Source: a virus
IMG/VR virus record: IMGVR_UViG_3300020203_000404
Span: 1 to 64,000 of that record
Strand: one strand, 5' to 3'
DNA: 64,000 nt
The translations under genes and the position numbers were made by a program. Shown piece after piece: positions 6,380 through 13,428 of this stretch. The notes beneath the pieces were generated by a model that was not told where the DNA came from, ran no database searches, and was given only the letters and a program-made list of their open reading frames with translations. Within the stretch, counting starts at the first letter, position 1, and each line of letters opens with the position of its first letter.

Positions 6380-6715
6380 ATGAAAACAATCAAATACACG
6401 AACCCGAACGGCAAGACCGTTCTGGTCAGCGTCGGCAAGAACGCGATCATCGGCAAGAACGCGATCATCGGCGAGAACGTGACCATCGGCGAATACGTGC
6501 TCATCTGCGAGAACGTGACCATCGGCTCGAACGCAACCATCGGCTATGGCGTAACCATCTGCGAGAACGCGACCATCGCCGACGGCTCAACCGTCGGCGA
6601 GCACGCGACCATCGGCGAGCACGCGACCATCGGTAAGGACTCGTACATCGGCGAGCACGTGACCATCGGCGTCGGTTCGAACATCGGCGAGGGCTCGACC
6701 ATCGGCTTCGAGTGA
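6380..6715 (+). CDS. hexapeptide-repeat left-handed beta-helix protein, copy 9 (15 units)
   Basis: A 111-residue member with the slightly diverged cap MKTIKYTNPNGKTVLVSVGK and 15 hexads. It is the last of the contiguous array and has its own C terminus (GSTIGFE). The VLVSVG version of the cap is shared with copies 10 and 11, which sit among the cassette genes at 8.9 and 12.7 kb, so this copy may link the two groups. Confidence 0.88.
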   Translation: MKTIKYTNPNGKTVLVSVGKNAIIGKNAIIGENVTIGEYVLICENVTIGSNATIGYGVTICENATIADGSTVGEHATIGEHATIGKDSYIGEHVTIGVGSNIGEGSTIGFE

Positions 6716-6791
6716 CGCACGAGCTTGCCCTGTAGAGCCACACGCGGGTCTCGCGGTCTGTCAAGCCTTATTCGCAAGCATGGGGTCGATG

Positions 6792-6819
6792 GGGGGTCGT
6801 TTTAGACGGCCCTCTTTTT
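6792..6819 (+). terminator. rho-independent terminator
   Basis: A 9-bp G-rich stem with two G-U pairs (6792-6800 with 6806-6814) is followed by TTTTT. It would end transcription coming from the beta-helix array. Confidence 0.7.
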
Positions 6820-6950
6820 CTATTTCAAGCGTACTAGAAACGCATTTAAAATAATTCAGCGGTTCTGTCAAAACACTTACAGTACAAAGCTCGGCGATCT
6901 CTGGGATTTTCTTACACTTACTTACTGTCGAGCTAAAAATAACCGTGGCC

Positions 6951-7008
6951 GCCAGAACGGCAGCCGGAAAGATTTTCCTGCCAGAACGGCAGCCGGAAAG
7001 ATTTTCCT
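6951..7008. repeat. two tandem 29-bp repeats with internal palindromes
   Basis: Two identical units (6951-6979, 6980-7008) contain GCCG...CGGC and GGAAA...TTTCC dyads. The block, with the preceding GAGCTAAAA...CCGTGGCC, recurs at about 14561-14640. It does not code and could be a protein-binding iteron or operator. Confidence 0.7.
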
Positions 7009-7025
7009 GCTTGCCCCGTGGAGCC

Positions 7026-7123
7026 CTAGGGCGTTGCGTGCTGCTAGCACGCTCGCCCTAGATAGCTAAGCTAGGCACGTTTTTTTAGCGTGCAAGGGGC
7101 GAGCCCGTAGGCCGCCCCGCAGC
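7026..7123 (-). repeat. inverted copy of the intergenic hairpin element
   Basis: In reverse orientation this contains the CGTGC/GCACG hairpin and the GC hairpin found after cassette genes. Its large hairpin has a different sequence (outer CTAGGGCG/CGCCCTAG, inner GCGTGCT/AGCACGC, GCT loop) but the same two-stem architecture as the direct copies, which supports selection on structure. Confidence 0.65.
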
Positions 7124-7290
7124 CTTGTGCGTTACATGCCGGACGCCGCGACAATCACGACTAGGCCGGTTGCCACAGCTTTTTCAAGTTACTATTCGCC
7201 CTAGTAAGATAGCACACTATCGTTAGAATGCAAGCTGAAAAAAAAAGATTATTCACCTCGTCTTCCTGTCATTCCGTGGTATCATAGGGC

Positions 7291-7923
7291 ATGAATAACG
7301 CGACAACGTCCAGCCTAATGAGTATCGTAGGGGGGCTTTCCAAGCCCTCCAAGATGCCGGGATTCGGCTACGGGCTTTCGGCTCTCGATTGCAAGGTTGG
7401 CCGCCTACTCCGCAAGGTAGAAGGTTCAACGTGCGGATCGTGCTACGCTTTGAAAGGTAGGTATTCCTTTCCGAATGTGAAAAAAGCACACGCCCGTCGT
7501 CTGGAAAGCCTTTCCAATCCGCATTGGGAGGCTGCCATGACGGAACTTATTTCCCGCAAGGCGAAAAAGGTTCCGTTCTTCCGCTGGCACGATTCTGGCG
7601 ATCTCCAGAGCGTGGAACACCTTTCCATGCTCGTTAGGATCGCGAAAAACCTTCCGCAAGTGTCATTCTGGATTCCAACACGCGAAAACGTGATGGTGAA
7701 ACAATTTCTGAATCAGGGTAACACGTTCCCGGACAATTTTACCGTTCGCGTGTCGGCTCCTATGATCGGTCGCACCCCGGAAAAGATTGCCGGAACGGTT
7801 GGCTCCAGCGTGGAAGATTCTTCCGCTTTTCAATGTCCCTCTCCCAAGCAAGGCAATTCTTGCCAGGAATGTCGTTCCTGCTGGAATGGAAAGGTCGAAA
7901 ACGTTTCCTACTCGAAACACTGA
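7291..7923 (+). CDS. phage Gp88-like protein
   Basis: A 210-residue protein with an N-terminal CGSCYALKGRY motif (cysteines near residues 48 and 51), a conserved WHDSGDLQS stretch, an FWIPTRE motif and a C-terminal cysteine group (CPSPKQGNSCQECRSC). These match what I know of the phage 'gene product 88' family found in mycobacteriophages and many other phages. Its role is unknown, although the paired cysteines suggest metal or cluster binding. TATCAT ends five bases upstream of the ATG, so a leaderless start is again likely. Confidence 0.75.
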   Translation: MNNATTSSLMSIVGGLSKPSKMPGFGYGLSALDCKVGRLLRKVEGSTCGSCYALKGRYSFPNVKKAHARRLESLSNPHWEAAMTELISRKAKKVPFFRWHDSGDLQSVEHLSMLVRIAKNLPQVSFWIPTRENVMVKQFLNQGNTFPDNFTVRVSAPMIGRTPEKIAGTVGSSVEDSSAFQCPSPKQGNSCQECRSCWNGKVENVSYSKH

Positions 7924-8014
7924 TGAGGAATGTTCTTCCTACCTAATCGGAATCGTGCTATTTTTTCTCGGTGTCGCTCTACTGGGGCTCATCCTGAAAA
8001 ACTTTCGATCGTGA
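7886..8014 (+). CDS. possible small single-span membrane protein overlapping the Gp88-like gene
   Basis: An overlapping frame encodes 42 residues ending in a clear hydrophobic helix (YLIGIVLFFLGVALLGLIL) followed by KNFRS. The start lies within the last codons of the preceding gene and lacks a strong ribosome site, so expression is uncertain. The hydrophobic helix makes chance less likely than for a random frame. Confidence 0.35.
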   Translation: MERSKTFPTRNTDEECSSYLIGIVLFFLGVALLGLILKNFRS

Positions 8015-8206
8015 GCTAGCGGGCCGATACGCTAGCCTTCTCTGTACGGGCTGGAAACGGCCCGTCCCTGCATGTTAGACGCGAGCCTAAACCCTAAGCT
8101 ACGCGGGCGGGCGGAGAATCCGCCCTAGGCCCGCGTGGGGCCTCACGGGGCAGGCTCGACTTTTTGTTTTTTCCTCTTGCTTTTTCGAGCCTATAGGGTA
8201 TCATAT
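8015..8206 (+). repeat. intergenic promoter/stem-loop element, copy a
   Basis: In order: a hairpin GCTAGCG/CGCTAGC (8015-8036), a GAAA-loop hairpin ACGGGCTG/CGGCCCGT (8046-8065), the two-storey GC hairpin (8102-8135: CGCGGGC with GCCCGCG outside, GGGCGGA with TCCGCCC inside, GAA loop, TAG bulge), a T-tract, and a promoter with TTGCTT and TATCAT. The inverted repeat GGCTCGA/TCGAGCC spans the -35 area. Confidence 0.8.
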
Positions 8207-8208
8207 CA

Positions 8209-8268
8209 ATGTCCAAAGCAATTCGCCCAGGACACCTTTCGACACCTCAACAGGACAAGGTATCATGA
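8209..8268 (+). CDS. 19-residue leader peptide, translationally coupled
   Basis: The first ATG after the TATCAT -10 box opens a 19-codon frame (MSKAIRPGHLSTPQQDKVS). Its TGA overlaps the ATG of the next gene as ATGA. Ribosomes that load on this leaderless start could reinitiate on the downstream gene, which lacks its own strong Shine-Dalgarno site. Confidence 0.5.
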   Translation: MSKAIRPGHLSTPQQDKVS

Positions 8269-8648
8269 ATATCCCGACCGGTATTGAAGTCTCCCGCACG
8301 GAAGCCGCAACGCTCATTCGCAAGGCTCGTGGCATGGTTTCCGTGGTAGTTCGCAAGCGTTCGGACGGTTCGCTCCGTCGGATGAACGGTTTCGCCGCGT
8401 GCAATCTCAGCGACGCCGAACGGGCAGCAAACACGAACGGCACGGGAGCCGCGTTCGATCCGCTCGCCCATGATCTCATCCCATTCTACGAAATGGTTTC
8501 CCAGACGGTCAACGGTTTCCGCGTCGTGAACGGTAAGACGGTCGCCAGCAAGATCCGCCGCACGATCGGAAAGCAATTCCGGAACGTTGCGATCGAGGGT
8601 ATCCTGTCAATCCGCACGGCTGGAAAAACCTACACGGTCGCGGGCTGA
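8265..8648 (+). CDS. small phage protein, SH3-like beta-barrel candidate
   Basis: A 127-residue protein: an N-terminal helix (SRTEAATLIRKARG), a strand pair with KRSDGSLRRMNG, then a FYEMVSQTVNGFRVVNG segment. This order resembles small phage proteins that I recall as SH3-fold-like hypotheticals, but the assignment is weak. It follows the coupled leader peptide and ends just before an 11-bp hairpin that begins the next intergenic element. Confidence 0.55.
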   Translation: MNIPTGIEVSRTEAATLIRKARGMVSVVVRKRSDGSLRRMNGFAACNLSDAERAANTNGTGAAFDPLAHDLIPFYEMVSQTVNGFRVVNGKTVASKIRRTIGKQFRNVAIEGILSIRTAGKTYTVAG

Positions 8649-8656
8649 AAAGACTT

Positions 8657-8863
8657 CCGAGCGGCGACTAGGATTCGCCGCTCGGATACGCTAGCCTTCT
8701 CTGTACGGGCCTGAAACGGCCCGTCCCTGCATGCTAGACGCGAGCCTAAACCCTAAGCTACGCGGGCGGGCGGAGAATCCGCCCTAAGCCCGCGTGTGGC
8801 TTCACAAGGCAGGCTCGACTTTTTGTTTTTTCCTCTTGCTTTTTCGCACCGCTAGGGTATCCT
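8657..8863 (+). repeat. intergenic promoter/stem-loop element, copy b
   Basis: It starts with a perfect 11-bp hairpin (CCGAGCGGCGA/TCGCCGCTCGG, 8657-8685), then a GAAA-loop hairpin, the two-storey GC hairpin (8761-8794) and the promoter TTGCTT (8836-8841), 16 nt, TATCCT (8858-8863). Apart from its head it is nearly identical to copy a. Confidence 0.8.
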
Positions 8864-8868
8864 AAGAC

Positions 8869-9387
8869 ATGAATACCATCACGCACACGAACCCGAACGG
8901 CAAGACCGTTCTGGTCAGCGTCGGCGAGAACGTGACCGTCTGCAAGAACGTGACCATCGGCTCGTACTCGACCATCGGCTCGTACTCGACCATCGGCGAG
9001 AACGTGACCATCGGCCAGAACGCGATCATCGGCGAGAACGCGACCATCGGCTGGAACGTGACCATCGCCAAGAACCCGTACATCGGCAAGAACGCGAACA
9101 TCGGTGACGGCTCGACCATCGGCAAGAACGTGACCATCTCCAAGAACGTGACCATCGGCTCGTACTCGTACATCGGCAAGAACGCGACCATCGGCGAGAA
9201 CGCGAGCATCGGCAAGAACGCGAGCATCGGCAAGAACGCGACCATCGACCGGGACGCGACCATCGACCGGAACACGACCATCGGCAAGAACGCGAACATC
9301 GGCGAGAACGCGACCATCGACCGGGACACGACCATCGGCGAGAACGCGACCATCGACCGGGACACGACCATCGGCCCAGACGCCTGA
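8869..9387 (+). CDS. hexapeptide-repeat left-handed beta-helix protein, copy 10 (25 units)
   Basis: A 172-residue member located among unrelated cassette genes and driven by the cassette-type promoter (TATCCT, five bases, ATG) rather than the TTGACA promoter of the array. The cap is MNTITHTNPNGKTVLVSVGE; 25 hexads follow, many with aspartate-arginine corners (IDRDTTI, IDRDATI), and the end is GPDA. Three near-identical NATIDR-DTTIG pairs mark recent duplication at its 3' end. Confidence 0.87.
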   Translation: MNTITHTNPNGKTVLVSVGENVTVCKNVTIGSYSTIGSYSTIGENVTIGQNAIIGENATIGWNVTIAKNPYIGKNANIGDGSTIGKNVTISKNVTIGSYSYIGKNATIGENASIGKNASIGKNATIDRDATIDRNTTIGKNANIGENATIDRDTTIGENATIDRDTTIGPDA

Positions 9388-9395
9388 GGGGCGAC

Positions 9396-9554
9396 GGGGC
9401 GGCCCACGGGCTCGCCTCTTGCACGCTAAAAAAACGTGCCTAGCTTAGCTACGCGGGCGGGCGGAGAATCCGCCCTAGGTCCGCGTGGGGCTCTACAGGG
9501 CAGGCTCGACTTTTTGCTTTTTCTTCTTGCTTTTTCGAGCCTATAGGGTATCCT
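9396..9554 (+). repeat. intergenic promoter/stem-loop element, copy c
   Basis: A C(CACG)G-loop hairpin (9396-9417), GCACG-CTAAAAAAA-CGTGC (9421-9439), the two-storey GC hairpin (9452-9485, one C-to-T change kept paired as G-U), a T-tract and the promoter TTGCTT (9527-9532), 16 nt, TATCCT (9549-9554). Confidence 0.82.
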
Positions 9555-9559
9555 AAGAT

Positions 9560-9802
9560 ATGAAAACGAACGATCTCAAAAAGGGTACTCGCGTCCAGCT
9601 TCGCAACGGTTGGCATGCGACGATTGCCGACAACGCACGCGGAAACACGCGGATGGCCACGGTTGAGGGTCACTACACCGAAACGGGCTCAGTCTACTCT
9701 CACGATATCGTGCGGGCTCAGGTGGCAACCGGCCTAGTCACGATTGAGCACACCCCCGCTCAGGTGAAGCTCCGCAAGAATGTCGCGGCGTCCGGCGTGT
9801 AA
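9560..9802 (+). CDS. small KOW/SH3-like phage protein
   Basis: An 80-residue protein starting MKTNDLKKGTRVQLRNGWHATI. The 'KKGTRVxLRNGW' beta-hairpin start is typical of small SH3/KOW-like domains. The later SVYSHDIV and IEHTP motifs recall a small hypothetical family common in phages. Five bases separate the -10 box from the ATG, so a leaderless message is predicted. It is flanked on both sides by copies of the intergenic element, as a gene cassette would be. Confidence 0.6.
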   Translation: MKTNDLKKGTRVQLRNGWHATIADNARGNTRMATVEGHYTETGSVYSHDIVRAQVATGLVTIEHTPAQVKLRKNVAASGV

Positions 9803-9815
9803 CGTACAAGACTAC

Positions 9816-9975
9816 GGGGCGGGCCTACGGGCTCGCCTCTTGCACGCTAAAAAAACGTGCATAGCTTAGCTACGCGGGCGGGCGGAGAATCCGCCCTAGG
9901 TCCGCGTGGGGCTCCACGGGGCGAGCCTAGTTTTTTGTTTTTTCCTCTTGCTTTTTCGAGCCTATAGAGTATCAT
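9816..9975 (+). repeat. intergenic promoter/stem-loop element, copy d
   Basis: Same order as copy c: a C(TACG)G-loop hairpin, the A-rich-loop hairpin (9842-9860), the GC hairpin (9873-9906) and the promoter TTGCTT (9948-9953), 16 nt, TATCAT (9970-9975). Confidence 0.82.
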
Positions 9976-9981
9976 TCTGGC

Positions 9982-10518
9982 ATGAAAGCAATTCGCCAAA
10001 CGGCCCTTGTGGCCAAACTGAACGATATCAAGGGGGCGACGTTCGCGACCCTCATCACGGAAACGAATGCCCGTCTCAAGAAGACCGGCAATACTTTCGG
10101 GGACGTTCGCAAGGTATCGCGTGTCAACGTTACGCTAGGCTTCCAATACGAAGCAGCCGTCAACCGTCAACGCACGCGGGAAGGCTCGGAAGCTAACTTT
10201 GAAGCGGCTCCGCGTCAATGGGGCGAACGTATCGCCGGAACATTCCTCGTGCAGCACAAGGACCGGACATACCTTGAGTGCAAGGTGGAGCGTAGTATTT
10301 CGCACGTCTATCTCGATTCGACCGGGAAGGAATTGACCGACGAACAAGTCGCCCCTTTCCTTCCGGCAAAGAGTTCCAGCCGTCAGGATACCGAGAAGGA
10401 AATTCTCGTTCGCGACTACGCTCTCGATTCCATCCGTGGAATCTCTTTCAAGGGCGACAGTTTCCTCATCATGCAGGATAATCCTTCGCCGATCGCGGCT
10501 GAATTGCTGGCGGTCTAA
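9982..10518 (+). CDS. conserved phage protein with an AVNRQRxREG motif
   Basis: A 178-residue protein: a helical N terminus, the motif FQYEAAVNRQRTREGSEANFEA with RQWGERI (about residues 51-83), and a strand-rich C-terminal half. Similar 'NAVNRQR...R.WG' proteins are familiar from phages of several hosts, function unknown to me. The start is six bases from TATCAT. Downstream (about 10534-10560) only the first hairpin of the intergenic element remains. Confidence 0.6.
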   Translation: MKAIRQTALVAKLNDIKGATFATLITETNARLKKTGNTFGDVRKVSRVNVTLGFQYEAAVNRQRTREGSEANFEAAPRQWGERIAGTFLVQHKDRTYLECKVERSISHVYLDSTGKELTDEQVAPFLPAKSSSRQDTEKEILVRDYALDSIRGISFKGDSFLIMQDNPSPIAAELLAV

Positions 10519-10722
10519 TCGCTCACGAGGCTACGGGGCGGGCTCACGGGCTCGCCCCTTGCGTTCTCGTTCGCACGATAATGCGTTCATAGTACGCTTG
10601 AAATAGAAAAAGGCTTGACGAGCCGAGAGCGTATTAGAGCCTAAGGATATTCTCGCGAAATTCCCATTGCCTTTATCCGTCAACGTGGTACTATTCCAGC
10701 GTCCAAACGAAAGGGGCATACC

Positions 10723-11349
10723 ATGCGATTCAAATTCACCGCGAAAAAAGATTATGAAACGGGCGAAATCGGTTGGCAGGATTCGCGTATCCGCTCCCAC
10801 GTATACGGCCCGCTATCCGGTTCGATCGGTCTCGCCCACGATTGTCTTGAACACGCTGCGTTTGATAGCGTCGCGGATGAGATTGAAGCCCATGGGGCCA
10901 TGTACTGGATACGTTACGAAGGCGGATACAATATCGACATGGAAAGCTTTTCCAATGAGTGGACCAGCCTCGTGCAAGGTCTCGCAGAGGAGCCTTTTTT
11001 TCCTACTCCGCCGAAAACTCGCCCCCTGGAAGATTCGATCGAGGAAGATATTTCCACGATCATCGCAAACGGACGTGCCTTGTGCCTACGGGAGTTCCAT
11101 GAGGATTATGAGCGGACCGAGATTGAAAAGGTGGCAAACGTATTCCGGGCCTATTTCCGTCGCGGATACCGTAAGGCTACACGACGCTACAAGGGTCTAG
11201 CGGCGTGCAAGGTTGCGGGCTTATTCTCGGCCTTGGTGAGAGCCTTCGAAGGTCAACGAATCGAGTACAGGGGGCAGGAAATCACGGTCACGGTAAACTT
11301 GAAAACGCAACGGGTTACGGTAGAGGAAAACATTCCGGCAGAATGGTAG
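10723..11349 (+). CDS. hypothetical protein, 208 residues
   Basis: Not recognised. The N-terminal half is acidic with several aromatic residues; the C-terminal half has a basic helix (AYFRRGYRKATRRYKG) and a short beta region. Unlike its neighbours it has a real leader: a TACTAT -10 box about 30 bases upstream and a GAAAGGGG Shine-Dalgarno sequence at a normal distance. It therefore arrived with, or acquired, a different expression unit from the leaderless cassettes around it. Confidence 0.55.
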   Translation: MRFKFTAKKDYETGEIGWQDSRIRSHVYGPLSGSIGLAHDCLEHAAFDSVADEIEAHGAMYWIRYEGGYNIDMESFSNEWTSLVQGLAEEPFFPTPPKTRPLEDSIEEDISTIIANGRALCLREFHEDYERTEIEKVANVFRAYFRRGYRKATRRYKGLAACKVAGLFSALVRAFEGQRIEYRGQEITVTVNLKTQRVTVEENIPAEW

Positions 11350-11359
11350 AATATTCTCC

Positions 11360-11387
11360 TTGCTTTTTCGAGCCTATAGGGTATCCT
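11360..11387 (+). promoter_or_regulatory. cassette-type leaderless promoter without the hairpin part
   Basis: TTGCTT (11360-11365), 16 nt and TATCCT (11382-11387), five bases before the ATG at 11393. Only the promoter half of the intergenic element is present. Confidence 0.75.
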
Positions 11388-11392
11388 AAGGC

Positions 11393-11605
11393 ATGGAAAC
11401 GCAATTCAGTGACGACATGAACACGATCCGTGCGGACGACATGGACACGATCCGTGCGGACGAGATGGAAGAATATTCGTTCATCGCAAGCGAGGAACGT
11501 CGATACAAGGAAGAAAAGGCCGAATTCCACGGCGAGCTCGAAAGCCCGGAAGATATTGCCGAGTACGAGTCATGGCTGGATGGCAATGCTCTGGAATCGG
11601 TCTAG
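11393..11605 (+). CDS. small acidic protein with an internal repeat
   Basis: A 70-residue strongly acidic protein. The segment DDMNTIRA-DDMDTIRA-DEM near the N terminus is an eight-residue tandem repeat that is also repeated at DNA level. Its size and charge are like those of phage DNA-mimic inhibitors (for example anti-restriction proteins), but no sequence motif supports that. It is leaderless by the same promoter geometry as its neighbours. Confidence 0.5.
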   Translation: METQFSDDMNTIRADDMDTIRADEMEEYSFIASEERRYKEEKAEFHGELESPEDIAEYESWLDGNALESV

Positions 11606-11613
11606 GGGGTGAC

Positions 11614-11773
11614 GGGGCGGGCCTACGGGCTCGCCCCTTGCACGCTAAAAAAACGTGCCTAGCTTAGCTACGCGGGCGGGCGAAGAATCCGCCCTAGGCA
11701 CGCGTGGGGCTCCACGGGGCAAGCTCGACTTTTTTGCTTTTCCTCTTGCTTTTTCGAGCCTATAGGGTATCCT
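11614..11773 (+). repeat. intergenic promoter/stem-loop element, copy e
   Basis: Hairpin with a C(TACG)G loop, A-rich-loop hairpin (11640-11658), a GC hairpin with two disruptive changes (11671-11704) and the promoter TTGCTT (11746-11751), 16 nt, TATCCT (11768-11773). Confidence 0.8.
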
Positions 11774-11778
11774 AAGAC

Positions 11779-12006
11779 ATGGAAACGATGAATCTTCAAA
11801 GGAACGACTACAATCTCGCCGGTCTGATCGCCTCGGACTACCATTTGTTCGGCGAGCGGAACCGCTATATTCTCGCTGCGGTTCACACGCGGTTCGAAGA
11901 GGTTACTTGGATGGTATTCGACGCTGAACAAGCGGATGAGATTCTGGGGACGCCCAAGATCATCCGCCAAGATCGCACGCCGGAACTGGCAGTGAAGGGC
12001 CTCTAG
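11779..12006 (+). CDS. small hypothetical protein
   Basis: A 75-residue alpha/beta protein with no recognised motif. A leaderless start five bases after TATCCT is predicted, and a strong terminator lies directly behind the stop codon. It is a complete single-gene cassette with promoter, gene and terminator in 260 bp. Confidence 0.5.
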   Translation: METMNLQRNDYNLAGLIASDYHLFGERNRYILAAVHTRFEEVTWMVFDAEQADEILGTPKIIRQDRTPELAVKGL

Positions 12007-12016
12007 TAGGCTGCCC

Positions 12017-12056
12017 AAGGGCCGGAAACGGCCCTTCTGGGCCTTCCTTTTTTTTG
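12017..12056 (+). terminator. rho-independent terminator
   Basis: AAGGGCCG and CGGCCCTT form a perfect 8-bp stem around a GAAA loop (12017-12036), followed by a run of eight Ts. An identical terminator occurs at 13820. Confidence 0.88.
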
Positions 12057-12173
12057 TGCCTAGCTTAGCTACGCGGGCGGGCGGAGAATCCGCCCTAGGC
12101 CCGCGTGGGGCTCTACAAGGCAAGCCTAGTTTTTGCTTTTTTCTCTTGCTTTGTTTGTAGCAAGGGGTATCCT
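12057..12173 (+). repeat. intergenic promoter/stem-loop element, copy f
   Basis: The TAGCTTAGCTA spacer, the two-storey GC hairpin (12072-12105) and a promoter whose -10 box TATCCT lies at 12168-12173. The promoter spacer has diverged (GTTTGTAGCAAG). Confidence 0.75.
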
Positions 12174-12190
12174 AAACAACAAGGAGACTT

Positions 12191-12547
12191 ATGTATTTCA
12201 AGGAAATCGTAGGACATGTATTGTTAGAAATCTCGTTGAATGACAGAGAAATTATCCTCAAGACCGACAAGGCAACGGCTCGTCTTGAGGCGGTTGGTGA
12301 CTGCTGTTCGCAAGGCTGGATTGACGACCTTGCCGTTTCGGGCACGCTGCCATCCAAGATTGTCGGTATTGAGGACATGTGCCAGTCTTTCAACCTTGCC
12401 GATGACGATAAGAGGTTTGACGAAGGTGACATTGTTGTGGCATACGGTGCCAAGATCGTGACCGAAAATGGTCCGATCACCTTCAATGTCTGGAACAATA
12501 GCAATGGCTATTATGGTTCTGTGTTGTGTTTCTCGGCATCGTACTGA
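12191..12547 (+). CDS. DUF7448-like protein
   Basis: A 118-residue protein with the order strand-'VLLEISLNDREIILKTDKATARL'-'GDCCSQGWIDDLAVSG', which resembles a small widespread family with a DCCE/DCCS motif that I know as DUF7448. Its function is unknown. The start is set by a strong AAGGAG (12181-12186); the predicted leader is only about ten bases, so this is the one cassette gene with both a short leader and a Shine-Dalgarno site. Confidence 0.6.
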   Translation: MYFKEIVGHVLLEISLNDREIILKTDKATARLEAVGDCCSQGWIDDLAVSGTLPSKIVGIEDMCQSFNLADDDKRFDEGDIVVAYGAKIVTENGPITFNVWNNSNGYYGSVLCFSASY

Positions 12548-12555
12548 GGGGCGAC

Positions 12556-12715
12556 GGGGCGGGCCTGCGGGCTCGCCTCTAGCACGCTAAAAAAACGTGC
12601 CTAGCTTAGCTACGCGGGCGGGCGGAGAATCCGCCCTAGGCACGCGTGGGGCTCTACAGGGCAGGCTCGACTTTTTGTTTTTTCCTCTTGCTTTTTCGCA
12701 CCGCTAGGGTATCCT
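12556..12715 (+). repeat. intergenic promoter/stem-loop element, copy g
   Basis: Hairpin with a C(TGCG)G loop, A-rich-loop hairpin (12582-12600), GC hairpin with one outer mismatch (12613-12646) and the promoter TTGCTT (12688-12693), 16 nt, TATCCT (12710-12715). Confidence 0.8.
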
Positions 12716-12720
12716 AAGAC

Positions 12721-12876
12721 ATGAATACCATCACGCACACGAACCCGAACGGCAAGACCGTTCTGGTCAGCGTCGGCGAGAACGTGACCATCGGCTCGTA
12801 CTCGACCATCGGCGAGAACGTGACCATCGGCAAGAACGTGACCATCACCCCCGGCTCAATCGTCGGCTCAAAGTGA
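12721..12876 (+). CDS. hexapeptide-repeat beta-helix protein, copy 11 (5 units, minimal)
   Basis: A complete but very short member: 51 residues with the VLVSVGE cap, only five hexads and the usual SIVGSK end. Fewer than two turns could form, so it may be a deletion product that is no longer functional alone. It uses the cassette-type promoter, while its 3' flank is that of the array genes. It shows that recombination within the repeats contracts the genes as well as extending them. Confidence 0.75.
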   Translation: MNTITHTNPNGKTVLVSVGENVTIGSYSTIGENVTIGKNVTITPGSIVGSK

Positions 12877-12883
12877 TTTTTGC

Positions 12884-12911
12884 TTGACAGACCGCGAGAA
12901 TGATGTATCAT
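12884..12911 (+). promoter_or_regulatory. sigma-70 promoter, leaderless, beta-helix copy 12
   Basis: TTGACA (12884-12889), 16-nt spacer, TATCAT (12906-12911), six bases, ATG at 12918. This is the array-type promoter transplanted into the cassette region. Confidence 0.8.
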
Positions 12912-12917
12912 TGAAAT

Positions 12918-13256
12918 ATGAGTACCATCACACATGTGAACCCGGACGGAAAGACCGTTCTGGTCAACGTCGGCTCGAACGTAACCATCGGCTATGGCGT
13001 AACCATCTGCGAGAACGCGATCATCGGCTGGAACGTGACCATCGGCGAATACGCGAACATCGGCGAGAACTCGTACATCGGCTGGAACGCGACCATCGGC
13101 GAGAACGTGACCATCGGCTCGTGCTCGACTATCGGCTCGTACTCGACCATCGGCCAGAACGCGATCATCGGCGAGAACTCGTACATCGGCTGGAACGCGA
13201 CCATCGGCGAGAACGTGACCATCGACCGGGACACGACCATCGGCCCAGACGCTTGA
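12918..13256 (+). CDS. hexapeptide-repeat left-handed beta-helix protein, copy 12 (15 units, GPDA end)
   Basis: A 112-residue member with the cap MSTITHVNPDGKTVLVNVGS and the GPDA ending seen in copies 5 and 10. Fifteen hexads include the block GQNAII-GENSYI-GWN also found in copies 2 and 5. The cap begins with ACACATGTGAACCC as in copy 5, so 5 and 12 are the closest pair by both ends. Two cysteines occur at unit corners. Confidence 0.87.
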   Translation: MSTITHVNPDGKTVLVNVGSNVTIGYGVTICENAIIGWNVTIGEYANIGENSYIGWNATIGENVTIGSCSTIGSYSTIGQNAIIGENSYIGWNATIGENVTIDRDTTIGPDA

Positions 13257-13264
13257 GGGGCGAC

Positions 13265-13366
13265 GGGGCGGGCCTGCGGGCTCGCCTCTAGCACGCTAAA
13301 AAAACGTGCCTAGCTTAGCTACGCGGGCGGGCGGAGAATCCGCCCTAGGCCCGCGTGGGGCCTCAC
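13265..13366 (+). repeat. intergenic hairpin element, copy h (no promoter half)
   Basis: Hairpin with a C(TGCG)G loop, A-rich-loop hairpin (13291-13309) and the GC hairpin (13322-13355). The element then stops and a different promoter takes over at 13396. Confidence 0.75.
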
Positions 13367-13395
13367 AGGCGATTGTAACGCTAGTGTAAAACGGT

Positions 13396-13423
13396 TTGAC
13401 TCTAGGCTTTTTCGTGGTATACT
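13396..13423 (+). promoter_or_regulatory. sigma-70 promoter, leaderless
   Basis: TTGACT (13396-13401), 16-nt spacer and TATACT (13418-13423), five bases before the ATG at 13429. Confidence 0.75.
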
Positions 13424-13428
13424 CAATC

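Larger units (their letters stand above)
6716..7290. other. 575-bp gene-free region made of recombined regulatory fragments
   Basis: No convincing gene. From left to right it holds an inverted fragment that fuses pieces of the TTGACA promoter (TCTCGCGGTCTGTCAA, reverse strand) and of the cassette element, a terminator (6792-6819), an AT-rich stretch, a 29-bp tandem repeat (6951-7008), an inverted cassette element (7026-7123), then an AT-rich 60-bp leader. The -10 box TATCAT ends five bases before the gene at 7291. Confidence 0.6.

Noticed and set aside
63-6715. CRISPR-like or satellite array
   Set aside because: Repeats are contiguous 18-bp coding units, not repeats separated by unique spacers. 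Frame, cap, stop codon and promoter are conserved in each copy.
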